Made by a program: the position numbers and the translations under genes. A model generated the notes under the pieces. It ran no database searches. It saw only the letters and a list, made by a program, of their open reading frames with translations, and was not told the DNA's origin. From assembly GCA_001247695.2 (NCBI GenBank), contig LGRX02016064.1, forward strand, positions 1-64,000: a stretch of DNA of 64,000 nucleotides, in the 5' to 3' direction. The stretch's first letter is position 1. Each line of letters opens with the position of its first letter. Source of the stretch: Cymbomonas tetramitiformis (lineage: Eukaryota; Chlorophyta; Pyramimonadophyceae; Pyramimonadales; Pyramimonadaceae). Below are positions 23,801-35,800 of this stretch, piece by piece.

Positions 23801-26800
23801 NNNNNNNNNNNNNNNNNNNNNNNNNNNNNNNNNNNNGCACGAGGGGGAGAAGAGAGGGAGGGAGCGCACCCTATTGAGCAGGCACTCCTCCTCGCTCTCG
23901 CCTTCCGCCCGCTTCGCCACGTCGCCGCAGTACTGCGCATTGGGCGACAGCCACCAGCCCTGGCCAAACCCCCACCGCGCCGCGTCGCGTTTCGGATGAG
24001 CGCCGCTACAACTGCAGGGGCCCAATGCGCATGCAGGCGCACTCCGGGGTCGAGGGTAGCCGCGCCCGGTCGCAGGCACAGAGGGCGAGGCGGCCGCGAG
24101 GCGGCCGTTCTCAACACATCGGGACGCGTCCTCAGAGAGGTATCGGGACGTCGGGCGCGCAACCGCGGAATGTCCAGTCAGCGACCCGAAGGCACCGCCT
24201 GACACCTGGTGGTGGCGTCAGGGAACTGTGGGCCACCTCCTGAATCGATCCAACCCGCAATAGCACCTGGAGGAGCGAAGCTACAACCCCCTTCCCCTCG
24301 CTCCATCCCGAGGGGGGCAAACGAAGCAGCCGGGCGAGGGCGAGGGCGAGGGCGAGGGCGCAACCTGATCGATGCGGTAGGACGCCCCACCAAGGCACTC
24401 AATGCCGTCGTACTCCTCGCACGAGACGCACGGGTTGGAGTCATTGGAGAACTTGAGCGAGCCCGCGGGGCAGGTCTCGCACTTCAGGCCGTTCAGATGG
24501 TCCCCTGGGGCGCACTCGATCAGGTGCAGGTTCACCGTCACGGTCTCCCAGCCGGACATCCCGAGGGGGTCCAGCTGGAAGCTCGAGGAGGTGCCCGGCA
24601 TCCCCGTGGCCAGCAGCCCGGTGAAGAGCCCGCCGTCGCTGAAGTACTGCACCCCCGTCTGCCGACCAGCAGCGCCCCACCCCGCCCCTCCTCGCCAGAT
24701 TCATCCATAAATAAACGCGTTGTAAATAAATACCGTTCCAGGATGCATGGCTTTCATCGGAAAGAGCCAAGCCCTACCGAATTCATCCACCCCTTCTAGC
24801 TGCCCCTCTCCAACCCCCCCCCGGCCCCTGCTTGTTCTATGATCCTTGCTCATTGGTCTTTGGTCTTAGTTAGGTGGGCGAGAGTCCCCCTCTTCCCCGA
24901 CCCCTCCTTCCTGCCTACCCCCCTGCTCTCCCCTCCACATCCACCTGCGCCCACTCCTGCCCTCCACAGATACCGTCCTGTCAGCCCTAGACGCGCTCAT
25001 CGGCGGGAACTGGGAGCCGGGGTAGGACAACGCTGACCTGGCCGGAGAGATCGAGGTCGGAATCCGTCTCAACCTGGGCGTACACGGAGACGCTGGAAAA
25101 CGGGATGACCACCGCGCCGTAGTAGTCGAGGGCCACGTATGAGAAGACCGGAATGGCGTTCGTGGAGTTGGCGTACAAGGTACCGTTGGCCGGGATCTCA
25201 AGGCTAACGTTGCCGTCTTGCAACGCGGCGAATCGCACGGCCGAGGACGCGAGGATGGGTATGAACTCCGGAGTGGAGCTACAGTTGTCACACCTGAGGC
25301 AAAGGTGAGCCCTCCCGCAATGAGTCCACGCCTGCCGCATCGGCGCAGCACTCCGACAAGCCCCCAGACCTCCCCTCCCTCTGAATGCACCCAGGAGCCG
25401 AATCCCTGCACACCAGCTTGGGTGACGCAGCGCACGACGGCGGGTCGGGCCGCGAGCGCTGCAGGGGCTCCGCACAGACGGACTTCTGCCGCGGCCGCCG
25501 CGACGCACCGCGGTGGGTTGCCGCTTGTGTTTGTGAATTCCCAGAAGATGTGCTCCCAGTGGGTGCCCCCGTCTCGGACGCCGCTGTTGTTCACGAGGGT
25601 CAGCCGCTCCAATACCGTCTGGCCGCCCAGCCACTCCGCCTTCTGCAGGAACACCGCGCCACCGTGGGAGCCATTGCTGTTGGCGAAGGTGCAGTTTGTG
25701 ATTGTCACCACCGTCTCGCTCGCATTCCTGTGCTCCAGGGCCGCGGCGTTATCGTCAACAATGCTCAGCCCGCCACCCTCAGACTCCGCCGTGTTCCCCT
25801 CCAGCATGGTGTCGCTCAGGTTCACCAAGGAGCCGCTCTCGACGCGGATCCCGCCGCCACGCAGAACCGCGGTGTTGTCCAGCAGCTGGCACTCAAGCAC
25901 CGTGAGAATGGTGTGACTTATGCTGAGCGCGCCTCCCCCGCCCACGGCGCGGTTGTTGGCCAATGTGGTTTCCACCAGCGACACCTGCGAGTTACTCGCT
26001 GCGATGCAGCCACCTTGTGCCTGCGCACAATGGGTGGAGTTAGGGCCGCACTGCTCAGCTTCGCAAGAAGGTTGCTTCCACCGAGGGCAACGCACTGCAG
26101 AAAACCACCCATTTTTCAACTCCAAAAACATCTGCCAACGTCCTCATCCGCTTGTGCAACCTAAGGGCATCCCGGGGTCTGCTGCGCTCAGCGCCTCCCT
26201 GCGTCTCCAGGGGGGCGAGGCACGAAGGAGGCCCCGTCCGTTCTGACAAGAGCCGACACGGCAGCTCTCTGCGTGTGCGGCAGAACCTGAGCCGCATTCG
26301 ACGGGCGGGATGGAGCCGTCCAAATACCTGGCTTGTGCTTGTGCTCATTTCTGTCCAGCGGAGGTCAATTTCGCTGGCATCGCTCACCTGGACCAACGCC
26401 GCCCCCTTCGGGATTCATCTCCCTCCAGTTACATAGACTCCGTCTCGGAAGACAAGAGCCAGATGCGGGGGCGAGGGGCAAAGTGGTGGGGGGTCGCCCA
26501 CCAGAAAAGCGCCCCCCGCGTCCTCTGACGAGCAGTTGAGAATGGTGAGCCGAGCCCCCTCCAGGCGACTCTGTTGCGTCAGGTATCCGCACCCCCCTTG
26601 GCCCAGCGCGATGCAGCTGTGCAGCTGCATCTCCTCTAGCTTGAATGTGCTGCGGTCAGCATACAGGCAGCCGCCTTCATACCCCGCCATGTTCCCGTCC
26701 ACTATGCTCCCCCCATCGATCTCCGCGACCGAGTTGCCTATGGCGTAGATGCCCCCCCCAAACATCCCAGCATGGTTCTGTGTGATGCGACTGCAATTCG

Positions 26801-29800
26801 TGATCACAACGTGCGCGCTGGTCACACTCAAGCCCCCGCCGATGTAGGTTCTCGCATTGTTCTGCGCGACTAGCGTCTCGTACAGGGTCAGTGTCACGGG
26901 GACATGGACAGTGCCCCCCTGCACATCGATGGCTGCGCCATATTCCGCGGTATTGGACTTCAGGATGTTCTCGTAGAGGAAGCTCAGAGATTGCTCTAAT
27001 TGAAGTGCCCCGCCCGTTATGGCAGAGTTGCCTATGAACGCTGACCGGATCGAGAAAAAGGAATCCATCTCCACCAGTATCATTCCGCCACCCATGCCTG
27101 ACGCAGCGTTGGATTCCAGGAGACACTCTGTCATGTCTGTCACAAGGCAGCCCCCCCCTTCCCCCACCTACCCTCACCTAAACAGAGGCCTATCCTCATT
27201 CCTTCGCCCTCCTCATCGAATTCCGGAGCGCCTGTGCATACCTACCGGGCTTGAACCAGTGGCACGTGCCGCGTGCTATTCTGAATTCAACGTCTGCGCA
27301 TCGTTTCACCCTCCAAAACGCCGGGTGGTACGGCTTGCAGTGTGACAGCTTGCAGCATGGCCTGGCACAGCGTGACAGCATGGTGCAGCTTTGTGACAGC
27401 ACAGCTTGCTTGACAATGAGGACTGCAGGGGTTCATTTCGGTAATTGCGGGAACAATTCCCAGCGTACTACCCTCGCCTACCCTGCTCGGAACCCTGAAA
27501 AAATGAGCCAAACGCCTCCAGATTGTAACTGAGGACTCAGGCCTGAGCTCTCAGTCCGGAGCTTTGCTTTTTTGGTCTTAAGCTGGGACCAAGACCCGAG
27601 TCAACGGCAACCCTGAAATTAAGATGAGGAATGCACTTAGGGTGGGAGCGTTGGATCAAAACACCCACCCGAGGCAAGGAGGAGTTGCTCTCGGGGAGCA
27701 ACCGAGTTAACTAAGTTGGAGGAGATGCTTTGGCCACGTGGCTCTGTCCATCATCACGGCATCTACCAATCCATTGATTGGTGGGAACAATCAAGGATTC
27801 CTGAAGATGGGCATTCGCTAGCCGTCGCTTCTAGTATGTAGAGACCAGTTTCTCCTAGAGGCTGCGGCTCCTTCCTAGGTGAGCAGCACCTATTCCAGAC
27901 TCTTTGCAACACTAGTGGAGACCACGGGGTAGAATGTTCAATCTTACTACTGCTACAGATTGTGTTCACCCACCCGCCCACAACCTGGGAAAACGGAAGG
28001 GGGGAGGGGGTACCCGGGACTCTGCGGCCAGAAAGCCCCCTAAGCTTAGGGGCTGTTCTGGCCCCACCCAGAACCCCTTTGCCTGTCCAGAACTCGTTGC
28101 TCTAGAGTGACTTCTGATTGGTAATGAACTCTAGTTCTTGTGTGGTTGTCACCCTTGCAGCATGCTATGACATGGCACCGCTCCAGACGCATTTCAAAAG
28201 AGTTGGGACAGCGCCAAGCCAAGGGAACGCACTCAATCCGGAAGACAGCATGCGGACAGCTCCCCCCGTCACGGCTGTGTTGTTGGCAATGATCAAGTTG
28301 GTGAGAGACATGCGAGAGTAAGAGATGGCCAAGGCCCCCCCGTTACCCCTGGCGGAGTTGTTCGACACTTCGCAGTGGTTCATGACGACGTCTATCTCGA
28401 GGGCTGCACCGCCATCCACCGCCCCGCACTCACATCCGCCGCAGCCAATGGCAACCTTGTATCTCCCTCATACCCCCACCCATGTATGAAACGCTCGACG
28501 CGTACCCAACACATCCACAGCTCCCTCATCCACACCTACTCCGCCAGAGCTCGGGTGATGCCACCCCACGCCCTATGTGGCATGAGCCTGCAGCAAGCAA
28601 TCCTTAGATATGAAGAACGGACACGGCCCTCCAAATGCACGCAGAATAAGCTGCAACATGTGACACGGCCCTCCAAATGCACGCAGAATAAGCTGCAACA
28701 TGTGACACGGCCCTCCAAATGCACGCAGAATAAGCCCCCCATGATGAGTTTTCACCTGCCTGCCTCGACCTCGCCCGCATGTTTCATATCCCTCTACCGA
28801 GTTTACACCTTCCCAACAATCAGGACACATTGACCACAGCAGCTGCTCCGCCCGGCCTCTCGTGGGGGAGGGGGGGGGGCGCACTCATGAAGATGGCACC
28901 GCCGTCGTTGGCGGCCGCATTTCCCCGTAGGAAGCAATTATTGAGCTCCATCAGCGGATAGTGCATCACAACCTCCTCTTCCATCGTTTCCTCTGCCACT
29001 ACTCCGCCACCTCCTTTAGACGCTTCGAGCGCATCATGCAGCTCTTCCCTCAGACACCCGACTTCCTTTCCTATCGCCTTCAGGACATTCAGCCGCACTC
29101 TCTGGAGCGCCGTAGAGACGAGCTGCGGGCTTAACCTCGAACCGATCCTTTCATCAGCCAGCATCCAAAATACTGGAATGCCGCTGGAAACAAAAAAGCA
29201 GCCGCAGCGAGTTCCCGCGCGCGTCACCAACGGATGCGGCGCCCGCTTCAGCGCAGTCATTGAGATTCTCTGGGACCTTGCGGAGATGGAGACCCTCTAG
29301 GCCCCACGGAGCCACCTAAGCGCTTCCATGACCGCTCCCCTGGAGCCATCCGTTCAAAGCCGGCCTACATCCAACCTTTGAGCTCCTCGAGCCACCTCCC
29401 GCAAGCCAAGTCTCCGTTGAGAGGCCCCCACCGCCAGCCCCTGACTGTGTGTAAGTGAATCGTTTTGGATTTCCTTCGGTGACAAATCTCAAACCATAAA
29501 AAAAGGTGAAAAAAAGGAAAAATCCGCATCAGAGAAAGCCGCCGCCGTACCCTGCTTGGAGGATCGAACCACCATTGACTGCGTGTCCGGGTGCGCGCAC
29601 GCCCTCACCTCCTTCGTGCTGCTCCTCATGGTCGTGATCGTGATTCGGAATTTCGAATGTGTCTGCGGAATGGGTACAGTAGAAAGCCCCTCCATCATAC
29701 GCTTGGTTGTTCTCAAAGCGGCTAAAGGCTGCGTTCAGCTTCATCGACCTGTGAGCGTAAATCCATCCACCTAAGCCTTGGGTACTGCTGACTCGGTTGT

Positions 29801-32800
29801 AGCTGATGGAGGAGTTGAACACGGTCATGTCCACGCCCCAACCTGTCATAAAGCACCACCCAACCAAGGGGACAAGAGGCCTCAAGACTCACATCACGCG
29901 TCCACAATCAGCCAAGCATCCACCATCCTGGATGTCGACCTGACCCCAACAAAATCGGTTGTGAAGAGGAGGCGTTGCAGCTTGCGGAGCGGCACTGCTT
30001 GATCTAAGCGACGCACTATTCAAGTCGAAGTAGGATGGTGGGTATGCTACCCTCTTCAGCGCGGAGACCCTGACGGAGCCGCACACCAACGTTGTGAACC
30101 TCACGGGCGTGAAGACCCTGACGGAGCCGCACACCAACGTTGTGAACCTCACGGGCGTGAAGACCCTGACGGAGCCGCACACCAACGTTATCTCCACGGG
30201 CGTGAAGACCCTGACGGAGCCGCACACCAACGTTACGGCCTCCGGGCGTGAGACCTGACGGAGCGCACCAACGTTGTGAACCTCACGGGCGTGAAGACCC
30301 TGACGGAGCCGCACACAACGTTGTGAGACCTCACGGGCGTGAAGACCCTGACGGAACGGACACCAACGTTGTGACCTCACCGGGCGTGAAGACCCTGACG
30401 GAGGCACACCAACGTTGCAGAACCTCACGGGCGTGAGACCCTGACGGAGCCGCCACCAACGTTGTGAAACTCACGGGCGTGAAGACCCTGACAGGCCGCA
30501 CACCAACGTTGTGAACCTCACGGGCGTGAAGACCTGACAGGCATACACTGTGCGTTATAGACCTCACAGGCGTGAAGACCCTGACGCGCCGCACACCAAC
30601 GTTGTGAACCTCACGGGCGTGAAGACCCTGACGGAGCGACGTTGCGAGCCCCATCTGCGTCACGACTTTGCCGGACCTGGACACCGACGTTGCGAAACCC
30701 GTCGGAGCGAAGGACTTCGACGGACCCGGTCACCAACAGGCGAGTCTTATCGGCATGCAGTCTCTGATGGATCGCGGCGCCCACACTGCAAATCTCACAG
30801 ACATGAAGATGGGCCGAGCCGGCAGTGCGCGTTATGAACCTAACGGCGTGAAGATGGCCAGCGTGCTGACCGAGGACTTCCTTTCACAGGTCTTTGATAA
30901 CGCTGGGAGTCGGAGCTGGGCGACTCGGCGCGCATGGCGCTGGTGGTATAGCTGCAGCAACCAGCATTGCAGTGCTTGACCAAAGGTAACTACAGTCCGA
31001 AGGTCAAATGGCTGGGACACTTCCACGCAAAACGAGCGCCCGTCGTGGTCGCCAGCAACAGAGGTAACGCTGCTGCTGCAGATCGCAGTGGCGGAGGTTT
31101 AAAACCTTTCAGTGTGCGTCCTCATCTCTGATCAATGGCAAAATCAGGACTTTGCGCAGAGGTGAAATGTTGAATTTGAGCGCAGCGGAAGTTGAGTGGC
31201 TTCAGATGCAAGTCCACGTCGCAGGCTTGGACAGAGTCGTCTGTTTCTTATCTACATACAGTGCATGCATACACGCCTCACGGAAACGGGAACCCGCGAT
31301 GAAACCATTTTCTATGTTAGAATGATTTTCCTCGGATCTATATACATACTGGATTTATACAAGTGTTCATCCATACTCTCATACGTCTGTACGTTCACAC
31401 ATTCATTGGTATTTGATTCATTGATTCATTGATTCATTGATTCATTGATTCATTGATTCATTAATTCATTGATTCATTGATTCATTGATTGATTCATTCA
31501 ATCAATCATTCATTCATTCATTCATTCATGCATCTGTACACTCGTGCTTTCACACATATAATTTGTACAAGCATACATGTAGGTGCAAAAGCGGTCACCG
31601 AAGCTCTGACGTGGACGTGACGTCACCATCACCGTGATCCGCAGAGATGCCAACTCACCGCTGTAATAGACACCACCATCGCCCAGTAATGCCCCGTTTT
31701 CTTGGATGACACTGTTGCTCAGGATCACGTGGGCATACGCCGATATGTAGAACACGCCGCCGCTTTGATCTGCAGGGACCGCACTGCTGATTTCAGTTAT
31801 ACCACTCCACCTCGATGCAAGGAGGGGGAGCGCGGCAGCAGAAAACCGCCCAAGGCGTGCATGCACATTGAGGGTATTCAGATCGGCTGGCCTAGTATAC
31901 AACTATATGGGTGATGCGAAGAGCTCTCTGCAAAAATCATCTGAGTACGTACGCATGGCATGATAGAACAGGCGACCAAAACCGAGTCTGCCATCTTGAC
32001 CTGCCAGCTGCGGTCGGTGCAATATACTCGAATGATGCATCATATGTGCATGGTTGCGGATTATGCTCGAATGGTGCATCACACCTGCATGGTTGCGGAA
32101 TATATTACAGTCCGTGACTGTGATGTTCACATTTGTCCCTTCGTCACCAACATATATGATGCCACCGTTATTGCTGACTTCAAAACAGCTTAAGGTACAC
32201 CGCTCAAAAACAATCGTGATATCAGATTTGATGGTGTGCACAAGCCCTCCGTTCACTGCACCCCCCTCCCAGCATCCCCCAACACCTTATCCCCTTTACA
32301 CACCTGAGCCGACACCCTCGGTGGCTGCCTCCACCCGATGACCCAACTGATGCCCTGTCTGCCTAGTCTCTGCCCTACTAAGGACTCGAACCACTACCCT
32401 ACCCGCGTAGTGGCCCACCCTGTGTGTTCTTCGCCAAACTCCTGACAGATCGCATACCTCAATCGCCGTGTGTGAGGTGATTCCAGAGCAGCTCGAGGCG
32501 CGGACATTTCACCTTTGATCTCTCCGACCAGCAGACTATTCAGTTTCTGGAATGCATCCTCGATCGTCAACCTCGCCGCGCAGGGTGCAGCCTCCGCCTG
32601 GCCGACCAGGGCCTAGACGGGACATGGGGTGCACACCTCCCAGGGTATTGTTGACCAAGCAGTCCTGGAGCTTCAGCAGCCCGTTGTAGATGCACCAAGG
32701 AGAACATGCCCTTCTGCAGGTCTGTAGAATTGTTCATAAACACATCCGTAGCATGTCCAGTTAGCTGAGGTCCTGGATTAAGCGCTGTCTCGTTCCCACT

Positions 32801-35800
32801 GTCGTTCTTCATGAACGTGCACGCATCACACATCCACGTATGTCCCGATGCCCATTGCCACCAACTTGCCTGCCGCCAGAGAATGCCACGCCTCCCATTC
32901 TCAGAACCCAATCCCCTCAAGAACACGGTACATCAGCCTTGCTGCATTACCCTGATCCGCAAGTTGTGAGGCAAAACGCCCTAAACACTCGATTGTGCAC
33001 GCCTGCCACTCGACTCGCTTGACTACACTCAACAACTGGCGCTCGACTGCGCGCCATCTGCCACTTGGACCTCAAATGTGCACCACCTGCCACCTGGCAT
33101 TCGCCTGCGCGCACCTGCTCCCAGGCACAGCGGGAAAACCAGGCGGTGCAACAGGGAGCACACATCAGTTGGGGGAGTACGAGCCACTTCGAGAGGGGGT
33201 CTCCTGGATGGAGAGGAGAGCCCTTGAGAGGAGTTGATGGACTCCACGTGAAGCTTTTATGAACGCGAGTTGCACTGTCCCATACTTCATCATTCTATGA
33301 AAAAAAAAGCTCACTTACCGAGATTAGCATAGAAAGTCACGTTGTTCATGGTGAGCGTGGAGGCCGACCATACACTGGTGGCCGCCGGCAGTGCACCGCG
33401 GTGCTCGTTGGACACGAAGAGGGAGTCGATCACCGTGACATTGGCTGAGGAGCAGGGAGGAGCACAGCAAAGCGAGGAAGCCCACGACGTAGAGGCAGCG
33501 CGCGAGAGGCGACGCGGCCCATGTGAGCGATGGCGCTCTCACTTTACTCGGGTCCTTGGGGTGCAGAGCACAGGTTGTACTGGGATTTCGGAGTGTACGT
33601 AGGATGCAGCGGGCTTGAGGGAGGGGAGCAGACTCACTATGTTCGTCGGCAAAAACGGTGCTGCTATTTTCGCTTGCACTGAACGTCCCGGTTATCAGAC
33701 AGCCCTCGATGGTTATCACGCTGTAGTTCCTGCCGTCGATGGCCAAGTCGTGCGCGTTCCGCAGGACGATATTGGAAACCGTGAGGGCGTTATTCTTTAA
33801 TCTCAGGAGGGACGTTTTGCTGAGTCCGTCCAAGTAGCATTTGGACGAGCTCGTGTCAGTGGCTTCTGCGCCCACAGCACACGGGGAGGGATTAACAGGA
33901 GGCTTGTCGAAAAGCGGTGTCAAATTCAACGCGTGCCACTTGTCACTTCCACAGGTTCATTGCCGAGAAGATCGACAGCAGTGGGACGTGCCCGTGAACA
34001 ATAGGCCTTGGGGCACCACCGGCATGTCTGACAGCCTCAACCGGCATGAACCAGCAGAAGTGTGGAAGCAAGAGGCAAGGCTATCAGCAACGAGCTCCCG
34101 GGCGCTCACCGACGTATGTGTACGAGCCGCCGTTGGCCTCGCACTGCCCGGTGAGCACCAACGGTCTGATCAGGGTCGGTAGTACTGAGTGAACGAGAAC
34201 ACTCGTCTGCAGGTTTATGGCCTCCACGCCTTGCTGGAGGAGGTCGGCCAGCTGCGATCCCGCATAAAAAGAGTTGCTGGCCACGATCGTAGCAACAGAG
34301 TCACCCTGCATAGAAGCTGGTACTTCGCTCTCTTCACAAGCGCTTGACTTGACGGTGAAGACGAACTCAGACTGTTCCTTGCCCGTCTCTGCTATCCCCC
34401 CGTGCTCGCCACCGCCAGACCGCGATCCACACGCACGCCTCTCAAGCGCCTTCAAGCAGCCACGGTTTCTCCATCGCAGGGCTGGCTAGGCGAGGCCCCG
34501 AGGAGTGCGGCTCCGACCGGCCGCGAAAGAGCGCGAGTCCAGGCAAACGCGCGCGAACGACTTCGAGGCACGACTGTGCGTTTTCATGGGGACTGCTCGT
34601 TCGAAGTGAGACAAGGCGATGAGTGCGCAAACCTCGAAGAACCAAAGCTCGTGCACAGCTTTCCCACGGGGAGGCAGGTGCTTCGTTCAGCAAACAAAAG
34701 TAGGTCAACCAAAGGGACGGTACATCCCTTCATCTGGTCTCAAATGCGCACCTTCGAATACAAGAGCACAGGAAGCATTATCTCTTGTGATCCATACACT
34801 GACGTGGCTACCATCATTAAAGCTCGAATTCGAACCCTCCACCTGAAGCGCAAAGCTTCCGTTACTTCGCAGGCAGATTTCAGTGGCGTAGTTCCAGTGG
34901 GAATTGAAGTTGTTTTCCTCTGTTATGACGTCCTGCGTATCGTCCAGGATCTCTATGATCCTCCAAGTCACATTCGGCGACTCTTTGGTCACGGTGACAA
35001 CGTCAGCGTGGATGTGGGTTCCAGGTGCACACGTCGGAAGGTCGCTTACACAACCGCCCCCGCATTCTGCAAGAAAAAACATCTCCATCGGCATTAAGTG
35101 TCGAAATGCGGCGGCTGGAACTATCTGGCAGAACGCACGATGCAAGCGAAAGTGGACTTGTCATATCGACGTGGAGTAACTAGATACCAGGTGAAGTATT
35201 TGAGGGGGAGGTGAGAGCTAACATGATGGAGCCAGCTTCAGCTTACAGTGTATAAAAAAAACAGGTGGAGTTCTATTTCCCAGTTTGGGAGCACGAACGC
35301 ATACACACATTTACATGTTGTATATGTACGAGGAAGTGTGTATACATGCATATGCATGTGTGTGTGTATGGGTGTGGGTGGGTGGGTGTAAACATAGGCG
35401 CATGTGTGCGTTTGTGTGTGTTTGTCCCTTAAAACCATAACGTTTTGTCAAGAAATTTCTTCGAAAGTCGCTCACCACAGCAGGCGTAACTAGGCGTACT
35501 ATATCGCTTCGAGTTCTCGCAGTGCTCGTCTGCCAGAGAATGGGACCATTCATCGAAAGCACCCCACTCTTCAACCCAGCCCTCGCCTGTGAGCCCATTG
35601 GTATCACACCAAGCTTCACTTGCATATACCGAGCAGTTGAAACCTACGGTATCTGTCCACAGCCGTGCAGGGTCCGTTAGATTAATGTCAAGGCAGCTTC
35701 TTTCGAGGACTAAGACGTATGAGCTATTATCCGTATCGTCTGCATACGCTGCGGTCGCTTCAATAGCCAAACTGAAGCATATGGCGAAGAGGTACTGTCT

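Noticed and set aside
22574..24205. Very long ORFs (300-540 codons) on both strands across the N run
   Set aside because: They exist only because unknown bases contain no stops; the known flanks are introns and one Pmp-gene exon.
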